Origin: Alphaproteobacteria bacterium
GTDB taxonomy: Bacteria > Pseudomonadota > Alphaproteobacteria > Micropepsales > Micropepsaceae
DNA: 64,000 nt
Assembly: GCA_017983635.1 (NCBI GenBank)
Contig: JAGOBA010000003.1
Coordinates: 372,001-436,000, forward strand
Reading direction: 5' to 3'
How positions within the stretch are numbered: position 1 is the first letter of the stretch; each line of letters opens with the position of its first letter. Positions 29,670-38,008 of this stretch are shown one piece after another. A program made the translations under genes and the position numbers. The notes under the pieces are model-generated. The model made no database searches and had not been told where the DNA came from. It saw only the letters and a list, made by a program, of their open reading frames with translations.

Positions 29670-30185
29670 TTAAGTCGCGCTTTTCCTGGCATGAGCGCCG
29701 ACCACGCGGGCGAGTTGCCCGGCCGGTGCCTGCAGAATGCTGGCAACTTTCGTCGCCGGCTGTTTCAGCATGCCTGCGAGACGCGCCCTGAGTTCGTTCA
29801 GCGACGGCAGAGAGGCCAAAGCCTCAACACCCTTCGCGTCCAGGAACTGGCTGCCGACGACGCCGCCAAGGATGACGAACTTGTTGTTCGTCTTGGCGTA
29901 TTCGAAAGCGGCCTTCGGCGCGGCAATCGGATCGAGCGAGACGGCGATACCCGTGGGGCCCTTCAAGAGGTCCTGCATGGGTTTGGCCATCGTGCCTTCC
30001 GCAGCACGCTTGGCGAGACGGTTTTTGGAGACTTTGAAGTCCGCTCCAACCGCCCGCATCTGCGACCGTAGCTTCGTCATATCCGCCACGGTCATGCCTT
30101 GATAGCGCGCGACCACGACGACACCGGCTTTGCCGAACTGTTCGTTCAGCTTGCCAATGACTTCGGCTTTTTGCGCTCTATCCAC
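29670..30185 (-). CDS. rplJ: 50S ribosomal protein L10
   Basis: The 171-residue base of the L7/L12 stalk begins MDRAQKAEVIGKLNEQFGKA and contains GMTVADMTKLRSQMRAVGAD. The C-terminal helix (APAGQLARVVGAHA) binds L7/L12 dimers. The start is GTG 30185 with AAAGGAG 6 bases upstream. A structured 219-base leader separates it from rplA and may mediate L10-L12 autoregulation. Confidence 0.98.
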   Translation of the reverse strand: MDRAQKAEVIGKLNEQFGKAGVVVVARYQGMTVADMTKLRSQMRAVGADFKVSKNRLAKRAAEGTMAKPMQDLLKGPTGIAVSLDPIAAPKAAFEYAKTNNKFVILGGVVGSQFLDAKGVEALASLPSLNELRARLAGMLKQPATKVASILQAPAGQLARVVGAHARKSAT

Positions 30186-30328
30186 TTTTGGCTCCTTTGC
30201 CTTTTGGTTTTCTCAGGCCGGGATTGTTGCCCCGCCCTGCCCTGCTCTCACGTCCTGTCCCAAGAGTTTGAAGCACTTACGCACTCAACTCCTGTCTATG
30301 CTGGCGTTCGTGTTTAAGGCCTTGTGGG

Positions 30329-30390
30329 CCGCCTGCAGTCTCGGACAGGCGGAGGTCCGAATGACCTCCGTCCACCGGTGTTGCCACCGG
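30329..30390 (-). promoter_or_regulatory. Structured leader upstream of rplJ (L10-leader candidate)
   Basis: Three consecutive perfect stems lie in the 219-base rplA-rplJ gap: CCGGTG/CACCGG (30375-30380, 30385-30390), GGAGGTC/GACCTCC (30351-30357, 30363-30369) and CCGCCTG/CAGGCGG (30329-30335, 30346-30352). The second and third share two bases and so compete. The position matches the L10(L12)4-binding leader known from many bacteria; the assignment to that family is inference. Confidence 0.55.
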
Positions 30391-30404
30391 AATTTCGGTT
30401 CTCC

Positions 30405-31121
30405 CTAGGCGCCCATCACCGTCGAGGGTTCGACAGTTACGCCCGGACCTTGCGTCGAAGAGATCGCTATCTTTTTGAGATAGTTGCCCTTCGCGGCGGC
30501 CGGTTTGGCCTTCATGACGCTGTCAAAGAAGGCACGGATGTTTTCGATCAGCGCGGTCTCCGAGAAGCTCGCTTTGCCGACGCCGGCGTGAATGATGCCC
30601 GCCTTCTCGGCGCGGAACTCCACGGCGCCGCCCTTGGCGTCCTTTACGGCCTTGGTCACGTCCATCGTCACGGTGCCGACCTTCGGGTTCGGCATCAGGC
30701 CGCGGGGACCTAAGACCTTACCCAGGCGGCCGACGAGACCCATCATGTCGGGCGTTGCGATCAGACGGTCGAAGTCGATCTTGCCGCCGTTGACGACGTC
30801 GAACAGATCTTGCTCGCCGACGATGTCGGCGCCCGCGTTCTTCGCTTCGGTGGCCTTCGGCCCCTTTGCAAAGACGGCGACGCGCAGATTCTTGCCGGTG
30901 CCATTCGGCAGGTTCACCACACCACGGACCATTTGATCGGCGTGACGCGGATCGACACCCAGATTCATTGCGATCTCGATCGTCTCGTCGAACTTCGCCT
31001 TCGCGCGTTCCTTGACCATCTTCACCGCATCGGCCAGCGCATATTGCTTGCGCGTATCGACGCCCCTGCGGGCGGCGGCCAAACGTTTGCCTTCCTTCGG
31101 CGCTTTCTTTTTATCTGCCAT
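30405..31121 (-). CDS. rplA: 50S ribosomal protein L1
   Basis: The product has 238 residues with [20 protein letters not shown] and [20 protein letters not shown], diagnostic of L1, which forms the mobile stalk at the E site and in E. coli represses its own L11-L1 mRNA. The C-terminus ends [18 protein letters not shown]. It is 5 bases after rplK. Confidence 0.98.
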   Translation of the reverse strand: MADKKKAPKEGKRLAAARRGVDTRKQYALADAVKMVKERAKAKFDETIEIAMNLGVDPRHADQMVRGVVNLPNGTGKNLRVAVFAKGPKATEAKNAGADIVGEQDLFDVVNGGKIDFDRLIATPDMMGLVGRLGKVLGPRGLMPNPKVGTVTMDVTKAVKDAKGGAVEFRAEKAGIIHAGVGKASFSETALIENIRAFFDSVMKAKPAAAKGNYLKKIAISSTQGPGVTVEPSTVMGA

Positions 31122-31126
31122 GGCGC

Positions 31127-31555
31127 TTACCCCTTGACCTCTAGACCCATCGAACGCGCGGAACCGGCGATGATCTTCATCGCGGCTTCGATGTCGTTCG
31201 CATTCAGGTCCTTCATCTTCGCCTCAGCGATCTTGCGCACGTCGGCCATGGTGACCGAGCCCTTCATCTCAAGGCCCGGTTTCTTCGAGCCGCCGTCGAT
31301 CTTCGCCGCCTTCTTGAGAAGGAACGACGCGGGCGGCGTCTTCATTTCGAGCGAGAACGACTTGTCCTGGTAATATGTGATGATCACCGGGATCGGCATG
31401 CCCTTCTCGAATTCCTGCGTGCGCGCGTTAAACGTCTTGCAGAATTCCATGATGTTCAGACCGCGCTGGCCGAGCGCGGGTCCGATCGGCGGCGACGGGT
31501 TTGCCGCCCCCGCTGGTACCTGGAGCTTGATTTGCCCCATCACTTTTTTCGCCAC
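31127..31555 (-). CDS. rplK: 50S ribosomal protein L11
   Basis: The product has 142 residues with [20 protein letters not shown] and [13 protein letters not shown], the conserved proline-rich switch region, and the C-terminal rRNA-binding domain. It is the base of the GTPase-associated centre. The start is GTG 31555 with GAGGAG 8 bases upstream. It is 76 bases downstream of nusG; I see no strong promoter in that gap. Confidence 0.98.
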   Translation of the reverse strand: MAKKVMGQIKLQVPAGAANPSPPIGPALGQRGLNIMEFCKTFNARTQEFEKGMPIPVIITYYQDKSFSLEMKTPPASFLLKKAAKIDGGSKKPGLEMKGSVTMADVRKIAEAKMKDLNANDIEAAMKIIAGSARSMGLEVKG

Positions 31556-31631
31556 GAGTTTTTCTCCTCTATCTCTGGCTTAGCGGTTCAACGGCTTGGG
31601 CTTGCACCCTCGCCTCCCGCAGACAACTCGA

Positions 31632-32189
31632 TCAGAGCTTCTCGACCTGACCGAAATCCAATTCCACCGGCGTCGCGCGGCCGAAGATCGAGACGGCCAC
31701 TTTGAGCCGCGAGCGATCTTCGTCGATTTCTTCGACGGTGCCGTTGAACGAGGTGAACGGGCCGTCGGCCACGCGCACTTGCTCGCCCACTTCGAAGGTA
31801 ACGGCCGGCTTGGGATGCTCCACGCCTTCCTTCACCTGATTCAAAATGCGATCGACCTCGGCCTGGCTGACCGGGATCGGCTTGTTGTTGGTGCCAAGAA
31901 AGCCCGTCACCTTCGGCGTGTTCTTTACGAGGTGATAGGCCTCGTCCGTCAGCCGCGCCTTCACGAGCACGTAGCCCGGGAAGAACTTGCGCTCGGCGTT
32001 GACCTTCTGGCCGCGGCGGATTTCGACGACTTCTTCAGTCGGAACCAGCACCTCTTCGAAAAGATCGCTCAGGCCATGCTGCTGCGCCTGCTTCTTGATT
32101 TCCTCGGCCACCTTCTTCTCGAAATTCGAGTAGGCGTGGACGATGTACCAGCGCAGCGGGGTCGTGCTTGCGGTTTGGGTCGATGCCAT
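31632..32189 (-). CDS. nusG: Transcription termination/antitermination factor NusG
   Basis: The 185-residue product binds RNA polymerase and couples it to Rho or to S10. The N-terminal NGN domain starts RWYIVHAYSNFEKKVAEEIK and includes FFPGYVLVKARLTDEAYHLV. The C-terminal KOW domain includes GEQVRVADGPFTSFNGTVEE. It lies 5 bases after secE, the conserved pairing. Confidence 0.98.
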   Translation of the reverse strand: MASTQTASTTPLRWYIVHAYSNFEKKVAEEIKKQAQQHGLSDLFEEVLVPTEEVVEIRRGQKVNAERKFFPGYVLVKARLTDEAYHLVKNTPKVTGFLGTNNKPIPVSQAEVDRILNQVKEGVEHPKPAVTFEVGEQVRVADGPFTSFNGTVEEIDEDRSRLKVAVSIFGRATPVELDFGQVEKL

Positions 32190-32194
32190 GGCCG

Positions 32195-32473
32195 TTACAC
32201 CGCGTTCAAGACGAAGCGCACGATCGTGCTGAGCGAAAAGTCGACGATCGCGAAGAAGATCACCGACATCAGGATCATCAAAAACACGGCGATCGTGGTC
32301 ACGCGCGTTTCGGCGATCGTGGGCCAGGTCACCTTCGCCGCCTCTTGGCGCACCTGAGCGAAGAACTCAGGCGCGCGCGTGATCCAGCTCAGAACGCTCT
32401 GACGCTGCGGCGCCGGCTCGACGGATTTCCCGCCGCCGCTTCCGTTCTTGTTCTCGTCCGCCATCGTCTTCAT
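32195..32473 (-). CDS. secE: Preprotein translocase subunit SecE
   Basis: A 92-residue protein with one C-terminal membrane helix (IAVFLMILMSVIFFAIVDFS) preceded by the conserved amphipathic segment VRQEAAKVTWPTIAETRVTT. The first 35 residues are a hydrophilic extension (MADENKNGSGGGKSVEP region). It clamps the SecY halves. It lies between tRNA-Trp and nusG. Confidence 0.97.
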   Translation of the reverse strand: MKTMADENKNGSGGGKSVEPAPQRQSVLSWITRAPEFFAQVRQEAAKVTWPTIAETRVTTIAVFLMILMSVIFFAIVDFSLSTIVRFVLNAV

Positions 32474-32510
32474 CTCGAATTTCTTCGCCTTTCAATGTTC
32501 AGTCACGAAT

Positions 32511-32586
32511 TGGCAGGGGCGGAGGGACTCGAACCCACGACCCTCGGTTTTGGAGACCGATGCTCTACCAGCTGAGCTACACCCCT
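32511..32586 (-). tRNA. tRNA-Trp (anticodon CCA)
   Basis: A 76-base cloverleaf with encoded CCA. The acceptor arm AGGGGTG pairs with CGCCCCT, the anticodon loop is CTCCAAA within the TCGGT/ACCGA stem, and the T loop is GTTCGAGTC. It lies between tuf copy 2 and secE, a conserved position. Confidence 0.97.
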
Positions 32587-32593
32587 AGTTCGT

Positions 32594-33784
32594 TCACTTC
32601 ACAATCTTCGAAACAACGCCCGAACCGACCGTGCGGCCGCCTTCACGGATGGCGAAGCGGAGCTTCTCTTCCATCGCGATCGGCACGATCAATTCGACAT
32701 CCATCGCCACGTTGTCGCCCGGCATAACCATTTCGGTGCCGGCCGGCAGCGTCACCACGCCCGTCACGTCGGTCGTGCGGAAGTAGAACTGCGGACGATA
32801 GTTCGTGAAGAACGGCGTGTGACGGCCGCCTTCGTCCTTCGTCAAAATGTAGGCCTCGGCCTTGAAGTTCGTATGCGGCGTGACCGAGCCCGGCTTCGCC
32901 AGAACTTGGCCGCGCTCAACGCCTTCACGATCGATACCGCGGAGCAGACAGCCCGCGTTGTCGCCGGCTTCGGCTTGGTCGAGCAGCTTGCGGAACATCT
33001 CGATGCCGGTGACCGTCGTCTTGCCGGTCGGGCGGATGCCGACGATCTCAACTTCTTCGCCGACCTTGACGATGCCGCGCTCGACGCGACCCGTGACGAC
33101 CGTGCCGCGGCCCGAGATCGAGAACACGTCTTCGACCGGCATCAGAAACGGCTGGTCCTTCGGACGATCGGGCTGCGGGATCGATTCATCCACGGCCTTC
33201 ATCAGTTCGAGGATCGCTTGCTCGCCGAGCTTCGGATCTTTGTCTTCCAACGCCATCAGGGCCGAACCCTTGATGATCGGGATCTTGTCGCCTGGGAACT
33301 CGTACTTCGTGAGCAGCTCACGCACTTCGAGTTCGACGAGGTCCAGCAATTCCGGATCGTCGACCATGTCGACCTTGTTCATGAACACGACGAGTGCCGG
33401 CACGCCGACCTGGCGGGCGAGCAGGATGTGCTCGCGCGTTTGCGGCATTGGGCCGTCGGCAGCGGACACAACCAAGATCGCGCCGTCCATCTGGGCTGCG
33501 CCCGTGATCATGTTCTTCACGTAGTCGGCGTGGCCGGGGCAGTCGACGTGGGCGTAGTGACGCTTGTTGGTCTCGTACTCGACGTGGGCGGTCGAGATCG
33601 TAATGCCGCGCGCCTTTTCTTCCGGCGCCTTGTCGATCTGATCGTAGGCCGTAAACTGTGCCTGGCCGGTCTTTGCCAAAATCTTCGTGATCGCAGCCGT
33701 CAGCGACGTCTTCCCATGGTCGACGTGTCCGATCGTTCCGATGTTGCAGTGCGGTTTGTTCCGCTCGAATTTAGCTTTGGCCAT
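32594..33784 (-). CDS. tuf: Elongation factor Tu, copy 2 (tRNA-linked)
   Basis: A second 396-residue EF-Tu with the same G motifs as the copy at 16171-17361. Counting from the sequences, 20 residues differ, 19 of them between residues 159 and 318 (for example KYEFPG here, KYDFPG there). It lies between tRNA-Gly and tRNA-Trp, the classical tufB-like location, and is probably cotranscribed with them. Confidence 0.98.
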   Translation of the reverse strand: MAKAKFERNKPHCNIGTIGHVDHGKTSLTAAITKILAKTGQAQFTAYDQIDKAPEEKARGITISTAHVEYETNKRHYAHVDCPGHADYVKNMITGAAQMDGAILVVSAADGPMPQTREHILLARQVGVPALVVFMNKVDMVDDPELLDLVELEVRELLTKYEFPGDKIPIIKGSALMALEDKDPKLGEQAILELMKAVDESIPQPDRPKDQPFLMPVEDVFSISGRGTVVTGRVERGIVKVGEEVEIVGIRPTGKTTVTGIEMFRKLLDQAEAGDNAGCLLRGIDREGVERGQVLAKPGSVTPHTNFKAEAYILTKDEGGRHTPFFTNYRPQFYFRTTDVTGVVTLPAGTEMVMPGDNVAMDVELIVPIAMEEKLRFAIREGGRTVGSGVVSKIVK

Positions 33785-33867
33785 ACGTCAGTTCCTTAGA
33801 TATTCTCTGTCCTGTGTTTCTCGATCTTCTTCATCGGTCCTGCGTCGCGCTTCGGCGCGAAGCAGGA

Positions 33868-33941
33868 TGGAGCGGGTGAAGGGAATCGAACCCTCGTCGT
33901 AAGCTTGGAAGGCTTCTGCTCTACCATTGAGCTACACCCGC
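33868..33941 (-). tRNA. tRNA-Gly (anticodon TCC)
   Basis: A 74-base cloverleaf with encoded CCA. The acceptor is GCGGGTG/CACCCGC, the D arm contains GCTCAATGGTAGAGC, and the anticodon loop is CTTCCAA. The outermost anticodon-stem pair is a G-A mismatch (GAAGC/GCTTA). From memory this tRNA form occurs in other alphaproteobacteria. Confidence 0.95.
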
Positions 33942-34061
33942 AACTTTCGGCGTGAGCCGCTATGAATTCTCCTCGTCTCGTCGCCCTGCTTCGCCAAGCA
34001 GGGCACCCTTCGCTGCACGAACTCACTTGCCTGCCACCCGAAGCTGCGGAGCAGCGAAGGG

Positions 34062-34147
34062 TGGTGGGGGAGGTAGGACTCGAACCTACGAAGGCGTCAG
34101 CCAGCGGATTTACAGTCCGCCCCCTTTGCCACTCGGGACACTCCCCC
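34062..34147 (-). tRNA. tRNA-Tyr (anticodon GTA)
   Basis: An 86-base class II tRNA with a long variable arm (GGCTGACGCC region) and encoded CCA. The acceptor is GGGGGAG/CTCCCCC, and the anticodon loop is CTGTAAA in a GCGGA/TCCGC stem. It is the first gene of the tRNA-Tyr/tRNA-Gly/tuf/tRNA-Trp/secE/nusG unit. Confidence 0.97.
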
Positions 34148-34267
34148 AAAATGGACGCGCCGCCGCTCGCGCAACGTGCGTGCTCGCTCAAGCCGTTTGT
34201 GAATTTCGTCCTATCTCTTGGGATCGCGCCAGCGCGTGCCCACAACCGCCGGGGCACAAGAACGCGG

Positions 34268-34297
34268 CTTATGGCGAAAACTCCCGTGATTTGTCAA
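34268..34297 (-). promoter_or_regulatory. Promoter for the tRNA-Tyr/tRNA-Gly/tuf/tRNA-Trp/secE unit
   Basis: On the minus strand a perfect TTGACA (34292-34297) is followed after 18 bases by CATAAG (34268-34273, 4 of 6 matches). Transcription would start about 110 bases before the tRNA-Tyr 5' end. The 34148-34338 gap otherwise holds only the region upstream of the divergent rlmB gene, in which I see no clear promoter. Confidence 0.55.
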
Positions 34298-34338
34298 CCG
34301 GTTAATGGCCGTCGTCCCCCATTCTCGGGAGCGGCACA

Positions 34339-35118
34339 ATGACCAGACGTCATCGGGGTTCAGGGGCTCACGACCGCAGCCACACCAAGCCTGACGCAGG
34401 TTCCATCTGGGTATGGGGCACCCATGCCGTCAAGGCGGCGCTGTCGAATCCGCGCCGGCGTTGCCTGAAACTCGTCTTGGGTCCGGGCGGCGAGACGTCG
34501 CTCCGTGGGCTCGCAGTCTCGCGCAAAGTGCAGGTCGAGGCGGTCGATTTGGCGACAATCGGCCGAATTCTGCCGCGCGAGGCCGTTCACCAAGGGGTGG
34601 GTGTGCTGGTAGCTCCGCTCGCAGACCTCGACGTTCACGACGCGCTTGAGGGGGTCCCTGCCCCGCGGCGGCTGATCCTGCTCGATCAGGTGACCGATCC
34701 CCACAATCTGGGTGCGATTATGCGCTCGGCTGCGGCGTTCGGGGCTTGCGCCGTAATCGTCCAGGACCGGAACTCGCCGCCTGAGGGCGGCGTGTTGGCC
34801 AAGGCGGCGAGCGGTGCGTTGGACGTCGTACCGCTGGTCCGGGTGGTCAACATCGCCCGGACTCTGGAGGAATTGGGGGAGCTTGGGTTCTTGCGAGTCG
34901 CCTTCGCGGATGAGGCGGCGGGTCCTATCGCCAAGGTCGATCTGAGCGGCGACGTGGTGTTGGCGCTCGGCGCCGAGGGCGAAGGCTTGCGAAGACTCAC
35001 GCGCGAAAAGTGCGACGTCGCGGTGCGGCTGCCGACGCGGCCGGAGATGCCGAGCCTAAACGTTTCCAATGCCGCGGCCGTGGCGCTGTACGCGTGCGCC
35101 TTGGCGTCAGGTCAGTAA
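34339..35118 (+). CDS. rlmB: SpoU/TrmH-family RNA 2'-O-methyltransferase (RlmB-like)
   Basis: Probably methylates the 2'-O of a guanosine in 23S rRNA (G2251 in E. coli) from S-adenosylmethionine. The 259-residue product has a substrate-binding N-domain and the knotted SPOUT fold: motif 1 DQVTDPHNLGAIMRSAAAFG, motif 2 LALGAEGEGLRRLTR, motif 3 PSLNVSNAAAVALYACA. The length is typical of RlmB. TrmH-type tRNA methyltransferases share these motifs, so the exact target is inferred. It is divergent from the tRNA-Tyr operon, and its 3' end overlaps the convergent L,D-transpeptidase gene by 7 bases. Confidence 0.9.
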   Translation: MTRRHRGSGAHDRSHTKPDAGSIWVWGTHAVKAALSNPRRRCLKLVLGPGGETSLRGLAVSRKVQVEAVDLATIGRILPREAVHQGVGVLVAPLADLDVHDALEGVPAPRRLILLDQVTDPHNLGAIMRSAAAFGACAVIVQDRNSPPEGGVLAKAASGALDVVPLVRVVNIARTLEELGELGFLRVAFADEAAGPIAKVDLSGDVVLALGAEGEGLRRLTREKCDVAVRLPTRPEMPSLNVSNAAAVALYACALASGQ

Positions 35119-36137
35119 AGCGCAGCCACTGTGTCGACAGATGGTCCGCCGAAGTCTTCGATGAAAACCAGAACCTTGTAACCGCGGGTCATTTTGGGTC
35201 GGCCCTTCTCGTCGCGAACGAGCAGGCCGGCGGTGCTCATTGTTCGGCTGTTCGGGTTGATCGCGAACATCGGAACACGGCCGCGGTAGTTGTTCTGTAT
35301 CAATTCAAACAGAACTTGCGCGTTGTCGGCGGACAGTCTGATGCAGCCATGCGAGGCACGTTTTCCAAGCTCTTGCTGACCTTTTTCGTCACTGCCGTGA
35401 ATCGCGAGGCCGGAGCGTCGCCCTTCGATGTCCCAATCGAAGAACATCGCGAAGGGCATCGGCGACTTCCACTGGCGCGAAGTGTAATCTTCGTAAAAAC
35501 GGTCGCGGTCGAGCTTGAAGATGCCGGTGGGCGTGTGAGTGCCCAGCTTGCGGCCCGACGGCGCCTCTACAAGTTCTTCCTTGCCGGTCGAGACGGGCCA
35601 ATTGTGCCGCAGCTTGAAAACCTCTTGCTGGTCCTTTTCCTTGGCGAGCACGAACATGCGCTGGGCCCAGCTGCCCTTGTCCGGCGTCGACTTGGAGACG
35701 TAGAGGAACAGGTCGAAGTACGGGATGATCTCGGACGGCACGCGGGCGCGGATGCGCGCTTCAACCGGATTCAAGTCCATCTGCTCGCCGCCAGCCTCTT
35801 GCACCAGGCGGAGGTTTGCGGCCGCTGGCGGCGGCGCTATCGTCGAGGCGGCGAGTTCCTTGGCGGCTGGCATGCGGACTTGCGGCGCTGCGAAGTCGCG
35901 CGGCTCAATGACGATGAAGGGCAGCTTCACGTCCGCGACCGCGGCAGCGGCGCGTTGAAGTGTCGGGGAGCTTTTGCCGTTCAGAATGCCCCGCGCTTCG
36001 GCGAGCAATTCTTCAGCTTGCGGACGCAACTTAAACGTGCCGGGCGCGGCGCCAGGATCACGCAGTGTCACGAACGCAGCCATGACGGCACCGGTCAATA
36101 GAAAGACCGCGCTCAGGCGCTTGAGCCAGAATGCCAT
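35112..36137 (-). CDS. L,D-transpeptidase (YkuD family)
   Basis: Exported enzyme expected to make 3-3 peptidoglycan cross-links or attach proteins to peptidoglycan. The 341-residue product starts with a signal peptide or anchor (LKRLSAVFLLTGAVMAAFV). The YkuD domain occupies the C-terminal half; HGSDEKG precedes the catalytic motif SHGCIRLS with the nucleophile C265. A helical region of about 100 residues lies between the signal and the domain. A paralogue lies directly upstream (36282-37385). The 144-base gap between them contains two perfect hairpins (CTTGAG/CTCAAG at 36179-36193 and GTTGCAG/CTGCAAC at 36228-36246) but no clear terminator. Confidence 0.92.
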   Translation of the reverse strand: MAFWLKRLSAVFLLTGAVMAAFVTLRDPGAAPGTFKLRPQAEELLAEARGILNGKSSPTLQRAAAAVADVKLPFIVIEPRDFAAPQVRMPAAKELAASTIAPPPAAANLRLVQEAGGEQMDLNPVEARIRARVPSEIIPYFDLFLYVSKSTPDKGSWAQRMFVLAKEKDQQEVFKLRHNWPVSTGKEELVEAPSGRKLGTHTPTGIFKLDRDRFYEDYTSRQWKSPMPFAMFFDWDIEGRRSGLAIHGSDEKGQQELGKRASHGCIRLSADNAQVLFELIQNNYRGRVPMFAINPNSRTMSTAGLLVRDEKGRPKMTRGYKVLVFIEDFGGPSVDTVAALY

Positions 36138-36281
36138 CGAGTTCCTCTGCTTTTCCAGTTGCTTAGCTTAACGGCCCTCTTGAGAGACTCAAGATGACGT
36201 TGCACCAAGTTTCCTTAACCACTCTGAGTTGCAGCTTTTCTGCAACGCGAATTTGCAACCAACGATTGTTCGGTGATTGCC

Positions 36282-37385
36282 TCAGTTCGTGTAGGCGACG
36301 ACCGGGCCGGCCAAATCGTCGCGACCGTCGTAGTTCTCGACGAATAGGATCGCTTTGTAGCCGTCTTGCAGCACCAGACTTCCGACCGGGTCGCGCTCAG
36401 CTTTGCCCCAGCGATCGGTCGAGCCGCGCTCGTTCCTCGCGAACGCGGGCACCCGGCCCTGCGTCGTATTGCGGATCTTGAAGAACAGCTCCTTCGCGTG
36501 GGTTGGCGCCAAGCGCACGCAGCCAGCCGAGTCGCGACGGCCCAAACGGCGGATCTTGTCGGCGCCCACGGCGGCGTGGATCGCGAGCCCCGTTAGGTTC
36601 CCATTCGTTTGCATATCGTAGAACATCGCGTAGTGCATCGGCGCGCCGTCCCACGTCTTTGAGAAGTAGCGCTTGTACATGCGTTTCGGATTCAGCGCGA
36701 AAATGCCTTCTGGTGTCGTCGAGCGGATCTTCTTGTCGTGGTGCAGCTCGACCTTTTCGCGGCCGGTCGACACTTCCCAGGCCGCGTAGGGAATGATCTT
36801 GCCGTCGCTGTCGCGCTGAAAGACGAACATGCGCTGAGCCATCGGGCCGCGGTTCGACTTGCTCACATACATGAAGAGATCGAAGTAACCTTGGATATCT
36901 TGCGGCACCGTTTCGAACAGGCGCTCTTGCGCAATGTTATAGCGCGCGTCCGCCGGTTCATCCGCCAGCGCCTCATTGACTTGGCTGTCGGTTACCGCTG
37001 TCGCAAGTGCCGCGCGTGCGGGGGCCGACAACTTAGGCGTGGGCTCCAACGTTTGCGGTGCAACGGCTGCGAGCGCGATCGGCTCCGGCGTGAGCTGCGC
37101 CGTGGGCTCAGGTTGTAGTGCAGCCGACGGCGCAGGACCAACCGGGACTTGTGTTTCCGACTCCGACTCAGACGGCGTGATCGGCTGCGGCGCGTGCGCA
37201 GCTTGGCCGTCGGTTGCGTCGAATTGCGGGTATTCTTTGGTGTAGTCCGACGGGCCTATCGGCAACGCGTGGGCGGCAGATTCCCCTTCCGCCCGGGCTC
37301 TGAATGGATCTTGGCTACCGACACTTCCGGCGGAGAAAACAACGCCAAAAAATGCCAAAGCGGCAAGCGCTTTGAGACGCGGCAT
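36282..37385 (-). CDS. L,D-transpeptidase-like protein with SAGC active-site variant
   Basis: The start is ATG 37385, which opens a signal peptide (MPRLKALAALAFFGVVFSAG); a frame back to 37505 would cross the preceding intergenic palindromes. The 367-residue protein has a Pro/Glu/Thr-rich linker (about 50-115) and a C-terminal YkuD domain. The catalytic cysteine is C289 in RRDSAGCVRLAP, where the usual SHGC histidine is replaced by alanine; AIHAAVGADK supplies the upstream conserved His. The resemblance to the neighbouring enzyme, including YGYKA/LFVE-type C-terminal strands, suggests tandem duplication followed by divergence. Activity is likely but less certain. Confidence 0.88.
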   Translation of the reverse strand: MPRLKALAALAFFGVVFSAGSVGSQDPFRARAEGESAAHALPIGPSDYTKEYPQFDATDGQAAHAPQPITPSESESETQVPVGPAPSAALQPEPTAQLTPEPIALAAVAPQTLEPTPKLSAPARAALATAVTDSQVNEALADEPADARYNIAQERLFETVPQDIQGYFDLFMYVSKSNRGPMAQRMFVFQRDSDGKIIPYAAWEVSTGREKVELHHDKKIRSTTPEGIFALNPKRMYKRYFSKTWDGAPMHYAMFYDMQTNGNLTGLAIHAAVGADKIRRLGRRDSAGCVRLAPTHAKELFFKIRNTTQGRVPAFARNERGSTDRWGKAERDPVGSLVLQDGYKAILFVENYDGRDDLAGPVVAYTN

Positions 37386-37446
37386 GAAAGCCCCCAACTG
37401 ACCTTCCCCGCGTCGGTTCTGATCCCCATCAGGCCGACCCCTTCTA

Positions 37447-37464
37447 TGTTTCAACTCTGAAACA
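37447..37464. promoter_or_regulatory. Palindrome TGTTTCA-N4-TGAAACA upstream of the second L,D-transpeptidase
   Basis: A perfect 7+7 inverted repeat with a 4-base spacer lies 62 bases upstream of the L,D-transpeptidase ATG at 37385 and 38 bases after the GNAT stop. A second hairpin, TTACCC/GGGTAA (37483-37498), lies just after the GNAT stop and could weakly terminate it. The 18-bp palindrome looks like a repressor operator, but no regulator can be named. Confidence 0.4.
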
Positions 37465-37501
37465 ATTCGCTCCGATATGCAATTACCCAAAAGGGTAAAG
37501 C

Positions 37502-38008
37502 TCACGCGATTCGCGTGCGCATCAACAACTCATCGTAGAAGCGATTGTGGACGCAGAGCCCACGCTCAAGTTGTCCACAAACGGTGAAACCGAAGCGTGC
37601 ATACAACCGTTGTGCGGCAACGTTTTCGGCGCTCACGGTCAGGGTTGCATAAGCGATGCGTTTCTCACGCAGGAACTCCATCGCAGATTGCATGAGTGCA
37701 GCGCCGACCCCTCGCTGGCGAAACGTCCCCCGCACGAAAACAGCACCGATGTCCGCGTTATGCGCGAGCTTCATGCGCGGATTGAGGGACACAACGGTGA
37801 GGCCGACGAGTTCCTTGCCGGATTCGGCACCGAGCCAGCGGCCCGGGCCGCGCAAACGATCCTCCCACCATGCGAGCGGGTGGACCGCTTCTTCCTCCCA
37901 GGACGAACCGAAGTTTTCCGGCGTCGTGCGCAAACCTTCGAGGCGCAGATCGCGGGCAGCGACTGCGTCTGCGGGGCCAAGCACGCGAACGCTGATGGTG
38001 CTCGTCAC
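37502..38008 (-). CDS. GNAT family N-acetyltransferase
   Basis: Transfers an acyl group from acyl-CoA to an amine; the substrate is unknown. The start chosen is GTG 38008, which overlaps the metG stop (GTGA), with GGAAG about 10 bases upstream, giving 168 residues. The acetyl-CoA pyrophosphate-binding motif A is visible as [20 protein letters not shown], followed by motif B ([20 protein letters not shown]). The N-terminal half has the [20 protein letters not shown] strands of RimJ/RimL-like members. Coupling to metG suggests cotranscription rather than a functional link. Confidence 0.88.
   Translation of the reverse strand: MTSTISVRVLGPADAVAARDLRLEGLRTTPENFGSSWEEEAVHPLAWWEDRLRGPGRWLGAESGKELVGLTVVSLNPRMKLAHNADIGAVFVRGTFRQRGVGAALMQSAMEFLREKRIAYATLTVSAENVAAQRLYARFGFTVCGQLERGLCVHNRFYDELLMRTRIA

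Noticed and set aside
36179..36246. Hairpins between the two L,D-transpeptidase genes as terminators
   Set aside because: Neither stem is followed by a T-tract on the minus strand, so they are noted within the gene entry only.
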